Below are positions 26,966-36,139 of a stretch of 64,000 nt of DNA, piece after piece. Numbering within the stretch: the stretch's first letter is position 1; each line of letters opens with the position of its first letter. Made by a program: the position numbers and the translations under genes. The DNA lies in NCBI GenBank assembly GCA_947448025.1, contig CANFLV010000007.1:1-64000 (forward strand), given 5' to 3'. The notes below the pieces were generated by a model. That model saw only the letters and a program-made list of their open reading frames with translations. It was not told the origin of the DNA and searched no databases. The stretch comes from Oxalobacteraceae bacterium. GTDB taxonomy: Bacteria; Pseudomonadota; Gammaproteobacteria; Burkholderiales; Burkholderiaceae_D.

Positions 26966-27421
26966 TCAGACTGGGCTGCGGTCGATACGTTTGCTGAGGA
27001 TGATCGAGGTCGATGTTTGCCGCACACCGTCGATGGCGCCGACCTGATCAAGCAGCCGGTCAAGTTCGCCGGTTGAATGACAGCGCAAGGTCAGCATGTA
27101 ATCGATCGTGCCACTGACCGCGCACAGGGTTTCGACTTCCGGCAGCGTACCGAGGGCCTTGATCATGGCGGCCGAATGGCGCGCATCGATAACGATGCCG
27201 ACATAAGCGCGCACCGCCGGCTGATACAGATCCTGATGCAGGCGCAAGCCATAGCCGGCGATGACGCCCTTTTTTTCAAGGCTGGCGATACGCGCAATGG
27301 CGGTCGTGCGCGCAATCGCTACACGCTTGGCAATGGTCGCCACGGGCAGGCGCGCATCATCCATCAACAGTGCGAGAATCTTGTTATCGATGTCATCGAG
27401 ACTGGGCTGGGGCGTGGTCAT
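26966..27421 (-). CDS. Lrp/AsnC family transcriptional regulator
   Basis: A protein of 151 residues with an N-terminal winged helix-turn-helix (LDDIDNKILALLMDDARLPVATIAKRVAIARTTAIARI) and a C-terminal RAM/ACT-like ligand-binding domain (VRAYVGIVIDAR, VETLCAVSGTIDYMLTLRC). The start is set at ATG 27421, where the conserved sequence begins. It is divergent from the lysine 6-dehydrogenase-like and ALDH genes across 145 bases, so it is probably their regulator and may respond to lysine or a related amino acid; this is inference from position. Confidence 0.93.
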   Translation of the reverse strand: MTTPQPSLDDIDNKILALLMDDARLPVATIAKRVAIARTTAIARIASLEKKGVIAGYGLRLHQDLYQPAVRAYVGIVIDARHSAAMIKALGTLPEVETLCAVSGTIDYMLTLRCHSTGELDRLLDQVGAIDGVRQTSTSIILSKRIDRSPV

Positions 27422-27566
27422 AAGACAATGTGCTGCTTTGAATGGTCGATATGCAGGATCGTAATGCATTTTGACGACATGATGTGCGCTATTACCTGAC
27501 AGGTTTTGCTCCTACACTTTTCGCATGAATCGCCGGCGCCTGTGCCGGTGAAAACCGGAGCCGCTC

Positions 27567-28658
27567 ATGTCAACAAAACTCACCCTCTTCGGTGCCGGAA
27601 AAATCGGCGACGCCATTCTCAACCTGCTGTCGCATACTGGCGATTACGCCTTGACTGTCGTTGACCGAGATCCCGCGCGTCTGGCTCATGTGCGCGCCGC
27701 CGGCTTGCCGGGCGTGCATTGTGTCGAAGCTGATTTGTCCGATCCGACCGTGGTCGCAGACTTGCTGGAAGGGCAGGCGATCACCTTGTCAGCTTGTCCG
27801 TATTTCTTGACGCCCATCATTGCCCGCGCTGCGAAGAATGCGGGTGTCCATTATTTTGACCTGACCGAAGACGTCAGCGGTACGCGGATTGTGAAGCAAT
27901 TGGCCGACGGCGCCAGTACAGCATTCATTCCACAATGCGGTCTGGCGCCGGGTTTCATTTCCATCGTCGCCAACGATCTCGCGCAAGGTTTCGAGTCCCT
28001 GCGCGATGTGCACATGCGTGTGGGCGCCTTGCCCCTGTATCCGAGCAATGCGCTGAAATACAACCTCACGTGGAGCACCGACGGCCTCATCAATGAATAT
28101 TGCAATCCTTGCGAAGCCATCGTCGATGGCAACTTGCGCGAGACGTCCGCGCTCGAAGAAATCGAACATTTTTCACTCGACGGGATTGATTACGAAGCCT
28201 TTAACACTTCCGGCGGTCTCGGCACCCTGTGCGAAAGTTTGGCCGGCAAAGTCGCCAATCTCAATTACAAGACCGTGCGTTATCCCGGTCATCGCGACAT
28301 CATCAAGATGCTCGTGCGCGACCTGCAGCTGGGCCAGCCCGGGCGTCGGCATATTCTCAAGGAGATGCTCGAAGCGTCGATCCCGATCACGAAGCAGGAT
28401 GTGGTGCTGGTGTTCGTGAGCGTCGTGGGCATACGCGGCGGCCGGCTGGAGCAGCAGACCTATGCCCACAAAATTTATAGCCAGCGCGTCAACGGTGAAT
28501 TGCTGTCGGCGATACAGCTGACCACGGCGGCCGGCATCTGCGCCATGGTCGATTTGCTCGTCGAGGGCAAGCTGCCGGCGCAGGGACTGGTGCGACAGGA
28601 GCAAACTTCACTGGCCGATTTTTTGTCGAATCGCTTTGGCCGTTATTACGCAGTGTAG
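27567..28658 (+). CDS. Saccharopine dehydrogenase-family enzyme, likely L-lysine 6-dehydrogenase
   Basis: A 363-residue protein with an N-terminal Rossmann fold (LTLFGAGKIGDAIL) and the saccharopine-dehydrogenase C-terminal part. Its length (about 360-390) and its position 43 bases upstream of an ALDH7-type aldehyde dehydrogenase fit lysine 6-dehydrogenase, which oxidises the epsilon-amino group of lysine to allysine/piperideine-6-carboxylate. GGAG precedes ATG 27567. Alternatives are another member of the family using a different amino acid. Regulator gene is divergent. Confidence 0.82.
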   Translation: MSTKLTLFGAGKIGDAILNLLSHTGDYALTVVDRDPARLAHVRAAGLPGVHCVEADLSDPTVVADLLEGQAITLSACPYFLTPIIARAAKNAGVHYFDLTEDVSGTRIVKQLADGASTAFIPQCGLAPGFISIVANDLAQGFESLRDVHMRVGALPLYPSNALKYNLTWSTDGLINEYCNPCEAIVDGNLRETSALEEIEHFSLDGIDYEAFNTSGGLGTLCESLAGKVANLNYKTVRYPGHRDIIKMLVRDLQLGQPGRRHILKEMLEASIPITKQDVVLVFVSVVGIRGGRLEQQTYAHKIYSQRVNGELLSAIQLTTAAGICAMVDLLVEGKLPAQGLVRQEQTSLADFLSNRFGRYYAV

Positions 28659-28701
28659 ACCGTAAAATTCAACTTTAATTGAAGACGCAAGGAGCGCCAT
28701 C

Positions 28702-30207
28702 ATGCAAACGCAGGAACAATTATTGGAAGCCTTGGGCGTCGATCTTCAGCGCTACTGCGGCGAAGGCTTGCAGGCCGGCTCGCCGATTACCGGCATGTAT
28801 GCGCTGAGCCTGAGAGCCGATAACGTGACGGTCATCGCCGAAAAGATCGGTATGGCCGATGCAGCATTCCGCCACTGGCGCAATGTGCCAGCGCCGCGCC
28901 GTGGCGAACTGATCCGTCTGTTCGGTGAAGGCCTGCGCACGCATAAGCAGACGCTCGGCGAACTGGTCACGCTGGAGGCTGGCAAGATCCTGCAGGAAGG
29001 CTTGGGCGAAGTGCAGGAGATGATTGATATTTGCGACTTCGCGCTGGGTCTGTCGCGCCAGCTGTATGGCTTGACGATCGCCTCCGAGCGGCCCGGCCAT
29101 CGAATGATGGAGACCTGGCATCCGCTGGGCGTGGTCGGTGTGATTTCAGCCTTCAATTTTCCGGTCGCCGTGTGGGCTTGGAATGCGGCGCTGGCCATCG
29201 TGTGCGGCAATAGCGTGGTCTGGAAGCCGTCGGAGAAAACACCGCTGACGGCGATCGCCGTACATACCCTGTTTGAACAGGCTTGCGCACAATTTGGCAG
29301 CGATGCGCCAGCCGGACTGGCGCAGCTGATCATCGGCGGATCTGCCAGTGGCGCAGCACTGGTCGACGACAGGCGTGTCCCCTTGATCAGTGCGACCGGC
29401 AGCACCCGCATGGGCCGGGCAGTGGCGCAGGCGTGCGCACATCGTTTTGCGCGCACCATCCTTGAACTCGGCGGGAACAATGCCATGATCGTCACGCCCA
29501 GCGCCGATCTCGATATGGCGTTGCGCGCGATCGTCTTTTCCGCCGTGGGTACAGCTGGTCAGCGCTGCACGAGTTTGCGCCGGCTGTTCGTGCACGAGAG
29601 CGTGTATGAGGCCTTGGTGCCGCGTTTGAAACATGTGTATGCCACGCTGCCCGTGGCCAATCCGCTGGAGCCGGGCACGCTGGTCGGGCCGCTCATCGAC
29701 GGCGCTGCATACGAGACCATGCAAGCCGTCTTGCAGCAGGCCGCCAGTGCCGACGCCATGATTACCGGTGGCGCGCGCGTGACGGTCGCGGGCTGCGAGC
29801 AGGGCTATTTCGTGCAGCCGGCTTTGGTCGAGTTAGCCGCGCAAACGCAGCTGATGCATCAGGAAACCTTCGCGCCACTGCTCTACATCGTCCCGTACGA
29901 GAAGCTTGCCGATGCCATCGCGATGAACAATGCTGTGCCGCAGGGACTGTCGTCGAGCATCTTCACGACTGACTTGCGCGAGGCCGAGGCATTTATTGCG
30001 GCCAGCGGCAGTGACTGCGGCATCGCCAACGTCAACATTGGTCCGAGTGGTGCGGAAATTGGCGGTGCCTTTGGCGGCGAAAAGGAAACAGGCGGTGGAC
30101 GCGAGTCAGGTTCCGACGCCTGGAAAGGCTATATGCGACGCGCCACGAATACGGTCAATTACAGCGATGCCTTGCCTCTGGCGCAGGGAATCAGTTTCGA
30201 GGTTTAA
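28702..30207 (+). CDS. Aldehyde dehydrogenase, ALDH7-type (alpha-aminoadipic semialdehyde / piperideine-6-carboxylate dehydrogenase)
   Basis: A 501-residue NAD-dependent dehydrogenase with catalytic Glu in LELGGNNAMIV and catalytic Cys in GTAGQRCTSLRR. The C-terminal block GGAFGGEKETGGGRESGSD and the whole-protein look are those of antiquitin (ALDH7), which turns allysine/P6C into 2-aminoadipate. It sits directly downstream of the lysine 6-dehydrogenase-like gene, so the pair would carry lysine to 2-aminoadipate. AAGGAG precedes the start. Further steps to glutarate or 2-oxoadipate are not encoded here. Confidence 0.92.
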   Translation: MQTQEQLLEALGVDLQRYCGEGLQAGSPITGMYALSLRADNVTVIAEKIGMADAAFRHWRNVPAPRRGELIRLFGEGLRTHKQTLGELVTLEAGKILQEGLGEVQEMIDICDFALGLSRQLYGLTIASERPGHRMMETWHPLGVVGVISAFNFPVAVWAWNAALAIVCGNSVVWKPSEKTPLTAIAVHTLFEQACAQFGSDAPAGLAQLIIGGSASGAALVDDRRVPLISATGSTRMGRAVAQACAHRFARTILELGGNNAMIVTPSADLDMALRAIVFSAVGTAGQRCTSLRRLFVHESVYEALVPRLKHVYATLPVANPLEPGTLVGPLIDGAAYETMQAVLQQAASADAMITGGARVTVAGCEQGYFVQPALVELAAQTQLMHQETFAPLLYIVPYEKLADAIAMNNAVPQGLSSSIFTTDLREAEAFIAASGSDCGIANVNIGPSGAEIGGAFGGEKETGGGRESGSDAWKGYMRRATNTVNYSDALPLAQGISFEV

Positions 30208-30496
30208 TTTCGAATCGCACCTTGGGCCATCGTTCCGCATCGCTTTGCCCTGGGTGCAGTCCTTGCCTCGGCCTGATCCGTCAAAGTCTTATCCTCCTAC
30301 TTTTCCGACACGCTTTCCATATCAACAAGCTGCCGCAGCGCTTGTCGCATAAGCCTTAACTTATCAAAAAAGAACTGTTAAAAAGATAATTAAATACTAC
30401 AATTTATTGTTATAAAAATAATGAATTGCAGTCAAATCAATTGCCTGATTGGGCGTTGATTATCTTTCACTGACCTACTTTAGATGAGGATTTATC

Positions 30497-31498
30497 ATGG
30501 CACTCAGCGATAATCAGCTTGCAATCACCCGCGTTTATCTTGCCTTGCTTAACCGAGCTCCAGAAATGGGTGGACTCGACTATTGGTCTTCCGAGATCAG
30601 CGACACCCACGCATTGAATGATGTTGTCAATTCAATACTGAGCGTGAATGACGTCAAAATCCTCTATCCCGACAAGATGCCGTCCGACCAATTTTTGACG
30701 GCCATTTATCAAAACCTGTTTCAAAAAGTACCCGATGCACAGGGCATGGATTATTGGCAATCCAAAATAGCAGAGGGTGTCGATCGTGCAGGTGTCGTTG
30801 TACAAATCATTGAGGCAGGATTGCAGGTGGCGGATGGCACGCCTGGTAAAGCGTGTCTACTGAACCGCTATGAGGCTGCTTGCTACGCAGCCGATATGCA
30901 GATGTCAACGGGCTTGGAACTTCCCCCCTCTCAGTTGGCGGAAGTACTCAGCGGCGTTACGGACGCCGCTGACTCCTTGCAGTCTGCGATGAACTCGGTT
31001 TCCGAATTATTGACTGTCATCACAATAGACGATCCGGTAGAGGAAGCGCCACCAGAAAACACAACGCCTCCAGTGGACACGCCACCGCCAGTTGACGAGA
31101 CGCCGCCACCTGCCGTAATCACACCACCGCCAGAGGAAACGCCCCCACCGCCAGTGGAAACACCACCACTGCCAGAGGAAACGCCCCCACCGCCAGTGGA
31201 AACACCACCACCGCCAGAGGAAACGCCGCCACCGCCAGAGGAACCGCCGCCACTGCCAGTGGAACCGCCGCCATTTCCAGTGGTACCGCCGCCAGCGCTT
31301 ACGTCGCCGCCAACTGCAGTGGTATTACCGCCCGCAGAGACTGGCTCCTCAGTCAATACCGCCTCAATCGCAGACGTCATGTCGCAGTCAAGACTGACAG
31401 ATTCTGCAGCGCCTGCCGAGTCGACGGAACATGTCCCCGCAGCGAATGAGAATGTTTTAGATGTGGTTGGAGTTCATGCGGTCACGTTGGTCATGTAA
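30497..31498 (+). CDS. DUF4214-domain protein with proline-rich C-terminal half
   Basis: A 333-residue protein. The first 115 residues hold two DUF4214-type units (VYLALLNRAPEMGGLDYW and IYQNLFQKVPDAQGMDYW), a domain found in many secreted or surface proteins of proteobacteria and often linked with S-layer or RTX-like proteins. Residues 182-270 are almost purely Pro/Glu/Thr/Val and contain seven tandem heptads. The last 60 residues are Ser/Ala-rich and end in VTLVM. No classical signal peptide is seen, so export by a type I route is possible. A 289-base AT-rich region lies upstream. Confidence 0.85.
   Translation: MALSDNQLAITRVYLALLNRAPEMGGLDYWSSEISDTHALNDVVNSILSVNDVKILYPDKMPSDQFLTAIYQNLFQKVPDAQGMDYWQSKIAEGVDRAGVVVQIIEAGLQVADGTPGKACLLNRYEAACYAADMQMSTGLELPPSQLAEVLSGVTDAADSLQSAMNSVSELLTVITIDDPVEEAPPENTTPPVDTPPPVDETPPPAVITPPPEETPPPPVETPPLPEETPPPPVETPPPPEETPPPPEEPPPLPVEPPPFPVVPPPALTSPPTAVVLPPAETGSSVNTASIADVMSQSRLTDSAAPAESTEHVPAANENVLDVVGVHAVTLVM
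31136..31282 (+). repeat. Seven tandem 21-base repeats coding E-T-P-P-x-P-(V/E) heptads
   Basis: Within the DUF4214 protein, residues 214-262 are seven consecutive heptads (ETPPPPV, ETPPLPE, ETPPPPV, ETPPPPE, ETPPPPE, EPPPLPV, EPPPFPV). The nucleotide units are nearly the same as well, so recombination or slippage could change their number. Confidence 0.9.
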
Positions 31499-31548
31499 TG
31501 GGCTTTTAGCCCACAAAATCCGTAGCCGTTTTTTCTGGAAACACCTCA

Positions 31549-31585
31549 AGCAGGGTAGGGATGCGTGTCCTTACCCTGCTTTTTT
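31549..31585 (+). terminator. Intrinsic terminator after the DUF4214 gene
   Basis: AGCAGGGTA / TACCCTGCT stem, 14-base loop, followed by a T-run. It lies between this gene and the convergent PhnA-type gene. Confidence 0.85.
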
Positions 31586-31600
31586 CGTAGTTCGAATTAA

Positions 31601-31942
31601 TCAGACCTTCTTCACGAACTCCGACTTCAGGCTCATCGCGCCAAAGCCATCGATTTTGCAATCAATGTCATGGTCGCTATCGACGAGGCGGATGTTTTTG
31701 ACCTTGGTGCCCATCTTCAGGGTGCCGCCAGATCCCTTGAGTTTCAAATCCTTGATGATCGAGACGGTATCGCCGTCCTGCAATATATTGCCGGCCGAGT
31801 CGCGATACACCTTGGCTTCGTCCGCGGCTTCAGCGCCTGCTTGCATCGGCCATTCATGCGCGCACTCAGGGCAAATGAAATTTTCCCCATCGTCATAAGT
31901 AAATTCGGAATTGCATTTCGGGCAGGCAGGTAAGGCGCTCAT
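31601..31942 (-). CDS. yjdM: PhnA/YjdM family zinc ribbon protein
   Basis: A 113-residue protein with an N-terminal zinc ribbon (CPKC...CPEC) and a C-terminal PhnA/YjdM beta domain with [20 protein letters not shown] and [20 protein letters not shown]. The family is widespread and often called alkylphosphonate utilisation operon protein PhnA, though it is not required for phosphonate use and its function is unknown. The frame extends 27 codons upstream, but ATG 31942 begins the conserved [10 protein letters not shown]. Confidence 0.92.
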   Translation of the reverse strand: MSALPACPKCNSEFTYDDGENFICPECAHEWPMQAGAEAADEAKVYRDSAGNILQDGDTVSIIKDLKLKGSGGTLKMGTKVKNIRLVDSDHDIDCKIDGFGAMSLKSEFVKKV

Positions 31943-32174
31943 GGAGGGATCTTTCGAGTAAGAGTAGATGCCGTAAAAACCGAAAGTATACTGCCTCCCA
32001 GCACTCAATCCCGCTTTTTGCAATTAAGGCGTCTGCTCGAGCAGTTTGTATTTTCTTTAAACATGGCATCGCAGCAAAATTCAATCAACTGTTTCATAAT
32101 TGCAACTAGAGCTGAAAAATAATCTTGTCGCGAATTTTCTTCGCTCGCGCCGCATTCCTTTTGAAGAGAGTCCA

Positions 32175-33974
32175 ATGAAATTTCGCCGTCAATTCCTGAT
32201 CAAAGCGCCGCTAAGCTTACTTGCCGTTGCGACCGCCGGCCGTGCAGACCAACTTGCGACGTCAAGCCCACCGCCCGGTGCGCCGCCGACGTTCGGCGCC
32301 TCGCCACCCGTGGGGCCAGAAGTCTCTGAGCACACATTCGCCGAAGCCGAAAAGCTGATGCAAGTCACATTGACCCCACACGAGCGCAACATGGCCGCAG
32401 CGAGCTGGCGCGCTTCGATGCCGGTCATGCTCGAACGGCGTACCGGTCCGAACAAGTTGGTACTGGAAGCGGATCTCGTGCCGGCAATGCGCTGGATACC
32501 GCTGGCGGATGGCGGCAAAAAGCGTGTGCGGCGCGAGCGCTTCCTGCGCTCAAAAGCGGTGCAAGTGCCGCTGCCTGCGCATGATGCGGACATTGCCTAC
32601 GCCCCGGTGACCCAGTTGTCGCGCTGGATAGCAAGCCGCGTGCTGACTGCCGAACGGCTCACGCGCATCTATCTCGCGCGCATTGCGCGCTTCGATCCGC
32701 AATTACGGTGCGTCATCACCTTGACCGCCGATCACGCATTGGCACAGGCAAAACAAGCCGACCGTGAAATCGCCGCAGGCAAATATCGCGGTCCGCTGCA
32801 CGGCATTCCTTACGGCGTCAAAGATTTGCTCGACACCAAAGACATCGCCACAACCTGGGGCGCCGAGCCTTTCATGCATCGCGTACCGGCCCGGGACGCC
32901 GCCGTGGTGACGAAGCTGACAGCCGCCGGCGCGATCCTGATCGCCAAATTGAGCCTGGGCGCGCTGGCAATGAACGATATCTGGTTCGGCGGCCAGACCA
33001 TGAATCCCTGGCTGCCCGAAGAGGGTTCTTCCGGCTCCAGCGCCGGTCCCGGTTCGGCCACTGCCGCCGGACTGGTCGCGTTTTCAATCGGCAGCGAGAC
33101 TGGCGGCAGCATCGTCAGCCCCAGCATGCGCTGTGGCGTGACCGGCCTGCGCCCAACGTTTGGCCGCGTACCACGCACAGGCGCGATGACCCTGTGCTGG
33201 TCGCTCGACAAATTGGGTCCGATGACGCGTACCGTCGAGGATGCCATGCTGGTCCTGAACGTCATTTCCGGTGTCGATGCCGGGGATGTGGCGAGCGTGC
33301 CTGCGGTGCTGGATTTTGATGCGGCGGCGCCGGTGCGCGGCCTGAGGGTGGGCTATATACCTGCCTGGATGCAGGACAGTCCGGCGACCGATGTCGATCG
33401 CGCCGCGCTGGCCGCGATTGAAAAGCTCGGTATGATGCCCATGCCGGTGTCTCTGCCGGATTGGCCTTACCAGTCGCTCAATGTGATCCTGTTTGCTGAG
33501 GCTGCAGCCGCGTTCGAGGAGATCGTGCTCGATGCCCGCGCGAACCAGCTGAAAGTCCAGGTGCCGGATGCGTGGCCGAATCTTTTCCGGCAATCGCGAT
33601 TTTTATCGGCGGTCGATTTTGTACAAGCCGATCGCATGCGGCGCAAGGTCGCGCTGGAGATGACACGAATTTTCTCCGAAGTCGATGTGCTGCTTGTGCC
33701 GTCCCTGCGTGACGAGATGCTGACGATTTCGAATTTTACCGGACATCCCTCGCTAACTTTGCGCACTGGCTCGGTAGAAGTGAGCGAAGCCCGCAGCGAT
33801 TGGGCGCCTGATCCGGCAAACCCGCTGCCGAAATTTTCACCGCCCCGACGCGTACCTCACGGCGTAACGCTGATCGGCCGCCTGTTCGACGAAGGCACGA
33901 TGGCGCAGGCTGGACTCGCACTGGAGAGGTTTTTCGCTGTGGCGCAAGAGCGACCGCCTGGATTTCATGGTTGA
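32175..33974 (+). CDS. Amidase-signature enzyme with a Tat-like signal
   Basis: A protein of about 599 residues of the amidase signature family. The Ser-cisSer-Lys triad is recognisable: Lys216 in YGVKDLLDT, a Ser in GSSGSSAG (about 288) and Ser312 in SETGGSIVSPS. The N-terminus MKFRRQFLIKAPLSLLAVA carries a twin-arginine-type motif (RRQFL plus hydrophobic run), so periplasmic or secreted location is likely. About 110 residues before the core domain are unusual. GAAGAGAG before ATG 32175 supports this start. Substrate unknown; neighbours (outer-membrane transporter, SDR, tautomerase) suggest breakdown of an external aromatic or cyclic compound, but this is inference. Confidence 0.9.
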   Translation: MKFRRQFLIKAPLSLLAVATAGRADQLATSSPPPGAPPTFGASPPVGPEVSEHTFAEAEKLMQVTLTPHERNMAAASWRASMPVMLERRTGPNKLVLEADLVPAMRWIPLADGGKKRVRRERFLRSKAVQVPLPAHDADIAYAPVTQLSRWIASRVLTAERLTRIYLARIARFDPQLRCVITLTADHALAQAKQADREIAAGKYRGPLHGIPYGVKDLLDTKDIATTWGAEPFMHRVPARDAAVVTKLTAAGAILIAKLSLGALAMNDIWFGGQTMNPWLPEEGSSGSSAGPGSATAAGLVAFSIGSETGGSIVSPSMRCGVTGLRPTFGRVPRTGAMTLCWSLDKLGPMTRTVEDAMLVLNVISGVDAGDVASVPAVLDFDAAAPVRGLRVGYIPAWMQDSPATDVDRAALAAIEKLGMMPMPVSLPDWPYQSLNVILFAEAAAAFEEIVLDARANQLKVQVPDAWPNLFRQSRFLSAVDFVQADRMRRKVALEMTRIFSEVDVLLVPSLRDEMLTISNFTGHPSLTLRTGSVEVSEARSDWAPDPANPLPKFSPPRRVPHGVTLIGRLFDEGTMAQAGLALERFFAVAQERPPGFHG

Positions 33975-34052
33975 CCATAGGCAACAATTGATTTACCGTT
34001 ATTCATAAGTTGATTGTGTAGTAGTTAAATAATAAGATCAGGAGACCTAGCA

Positions 34053-35261
34053 ATGAAAAAAGTAGTCCGCAAAAATCAACAATACCTGTCATCCCCCCAA
34101 GCGGACTTGAGCCGTCGCCTGCGCATGTTGCCAGCTGCCGCGGGTGTATTGATGCTGCTTGCCTCCATCCATGCAGATGCAGCCGAATCGTCCAAATTCC
34201 GCCAGCCTTCTGTGGGCGCCTTTGGCGGCGAAATCGCCGCTCCAGCCGATAATCCGGGCTTTTTTGGCACGGCTTTCGTCACCTACACGAAAATCGAAGG
34301 CGTTGTGGATGACAATGGCGACCCGATCAAGATCGCCGGACGTTCGGTGCCGCTGCCGACTGGTACCCCAACCGGTGGTGCGATTCCAAACGGAACCTAT
34401 TCGTTCAACGTGCCTTCGAGCGAAGTAACACTCACACAAAGCCAGGCACAGGTCAATCTGGTCGCGGGTTACCTGACTGAGAGCACCTATGCCGATGGCC
34501 GCGTTGCCTTTGCGCTGAACGTCCCATTGGTAAAACAAAGCCGGGAGTTTGCCGCAACACCAGTGACCGGCACGATCACTCCAACACCACCGGCCGCAAT
34601 GCCGGCACCATTGCGTGGCGCAATTTCTGCCGTTGGCGCAGCCGTGAATACCCAGGTACAGGCTGCTTTGGCGGCACAATCCGCAAGCCAGAATGCGGAC
34701 GCCTCGGGCCTTGGTGATACTGAAATTTCAGTCGTCTGGGTACGTCACCAGAACCAGCTGAAAATTGCTGCCGGTGCTTCGCTGTATGCGCCGACCGGTG
34801 TGTATGACAAGACGCGCGGACCGAATCCCGGCTTTGGTAATTTCTATACCTTGCGTCCGGGCGTTGCCGTCACTTATGCTGTCAATCCTGACAAGGCGTC
34901 GAATGGCTGGGATTCAGGCGTCACCGTAGCCGGTCGCGTATCGTATGGTATCAATACGATCAACAAGGAAACTGATTACAAATCCGGCAATTTCGTCTAC
35001 GCGGAAACAGCCATCAGCAAAGTCACCGGCCAATGGGCTTTTGGTGCGAATCTGGTGAGACTGCAGCAGGTCAGTGACGATTCCGGAGCGGGCGTACCGG
35101 CTGGCACAGGTCGCTACAGCACGAACTCGGTCGGTCCCTTCCTGTCGTATAAGCTCCCGGAGCAGGATGCCGGCTTTAACTTGCTGTATAGCCAAACTTT
35201 CGGCGGTCGCAACGCACTCGAGACGAAGTCCCTGCAACTGCGGTTCATCAAGGCCTGGTAA
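34053..35261 (+). CDS. Outer-membrane transporter, MetA-pathway/SphA-like
   Basis: A 402-residue protein with an N-terminal export signal (basic start, then LPAAAGVLMLLASIHADA) and a beta-barrel-type body rich in alternating hydrophobic strands. The Gly/Asn-rich barrel segments, SVGPFLSYKL near the end and the final aromatic residue (FIKAW) match the 'MetA-pathway of phenol degradation' transporter family, which is often found with aromatic compound catabolism. It may admit a hydrophobic substrate, possibly one used by the neighbouring enzymes. Confidence 0.82.
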   Translation: MKKVVRKNQQYLSSPQADLSRRLRMLPAAAGVLMLLASIHADAAESSKFRQPSVGAFGGEIAAPADNPGFFGTAFVTYTKIEGVVDDNGDPIKIAGRSVPLPTGTPTGGAIPNGTYSFNVPSSEVTLTQSQAQVNLVAGYLTESTYADGRVAFALNVPLVKQSREFAATPVTGTITPTPPAAMPAPLRGAISAVGAAVNTQVQAALAAQSASQNADASGLGDTEISVVWVRHQNQLKIAAGASLYAPTGVYDKTRGPNPGFGNFYTLRPGVAVTYAVNPDKASNGWDSGVTVAGRVSYGINTINKETDYKSGNFVYAETAISKVTGQWAFGANLVRLQQVSDDSGAGVPAGTGRYSTNSVGPFLSYKLPEQDAGFNLLYSQTFGGRNALETKSLQLRFIKAW

Positions 35262-35294
35262 TTCAGCGCCAGCGTATCCAGCGTAATCTCCTCA

Positions 35295-35325
35295 AAGCCG
35301 GTGCCCTTGCGCACCGGCTTTTTTA
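35295..35325 (+). terminator. Intrinsic terminator after the outer-membrane transporter gene
   Basis: AAGCCGGTGC / GCACCGGCTT stem with a six-base loop and a T-run to 35324, 34 bases after the stop. Confidence 0.92.
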
Positions 35326-35350
35326 TTAATGTCTTGAAACGGAACATCGT

Positions 35351-36109
35351 ATGAGCAAAAAAATCGCCCTCATCACAGGCGGTAGTCGTGGACTGGGCAA
35401 GAATACGGCAATCAAACTTGCCGAAAAAGGCGTGGATGTCATCCTGACTTATCACCGCCAGCAAGCCGATGCCGCAGCAGTCGTGGCCGAAATCGAACAG
35501 ATGGGTGGCCGCGCGCTGGCTCTGCAACTCGATGCCGGAAATTGCGCCAGCTTCGCCGATTTTGCGTCCCAGCTCAAAGCCGGCTTGCAGGCGCACTGGC
35601 AACGTTCGGACTTCAATTTTCTTGTCAATAACGCCGGCGTCGGGGTTCATGCGCCTTTTGCCGAGACGACTGAAGCGCAGTTCGATGAGCTGATGAATAT
35701 TCATTTCAAGGGCGTATTTTTCCTCACGCAAGCAATGTTGCCGCTGATCGCCGATGGCGGGCGCATCATCAATGTCTCCAGCGGCCTGACGCGTTTTGCC
35801 TTGCCCGGCTATTCGGCCTATGCGGCGATGAAGAGCGGCATCGAAGGCTTGACGCGCTACCTGGCCAAGGAACTTGGTCCGCGTGGAATAGCCGTCAACG
35901 TGGTCGCGCCGGGCGCGATCGAGACGGATTTTGGTGGCGGCCGTGTGCGCGACAATGCGCAACTCAATGCCTTCCTTGCGTCGCAAACCTCGCTCGGTCG
36001 CGTTGGTGTACCTGACGATATTGGCGGTGTGATCGCCTCGCTGCTGCAAGAAGATAACCGCTGGATTAATGCGCAGCGTATTGAAGCCTCAGGTGGCATG
36101 TTCCTGTAA
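35351..36109 (+). CDS. Short-chain dehydrogenase/reductase (SDR)
   Basis: A 252-residue classical SDR: the cofactor site TGGSRGLGKN at the N-terminus, NNAGVG in the centre, Ser in the NVSSGL loop and the catalytic YSAYAAMKSG (YxxxK). The C-terminus GWINAQ-like (DNRWINAQRIEASGGMFL) is typical of 3-oxoacyl-ACP reductase-like SDRs. Substrate unknown. It is 30 bases upstream of the tautomerase gene and starts a short unit behind a terminator. Confidence 0.93.
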   Translation: MSKKIALITGGSRGLGKNTAIKLAEKGVDVILTYHRQQADAAAVVAEIEQMGGRALALQLDAGNCASFADFASQLKAGLQAHWQRSDFNFLVNNAGVGVHAPFAETTEAQFDELMNIHFKGVFFLTQAMLPLIADGGRIINVSSGLTRFALPGYSAYAAMKSGIEGLTRYLAKELGPRGIAVNVVAPGAIETDFGGGRVRDNAQLNAFLASQTSLGRVGVPDDIGGVIASLLQEDNRWINAQRIEASGGMFL

Positions 36110-36139
36110 TTCCTTTGTACCTCTTGGAGATTCCCCGTC

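Noticed and set aside
30208-30496. AT-rich 289-base gap before the DUF4214 gene checked for tRNA or small RNA
   Set aside because: No cloverleaf, no terminator-ended short unit and no repeat was found; it looks like a plain promoter region.
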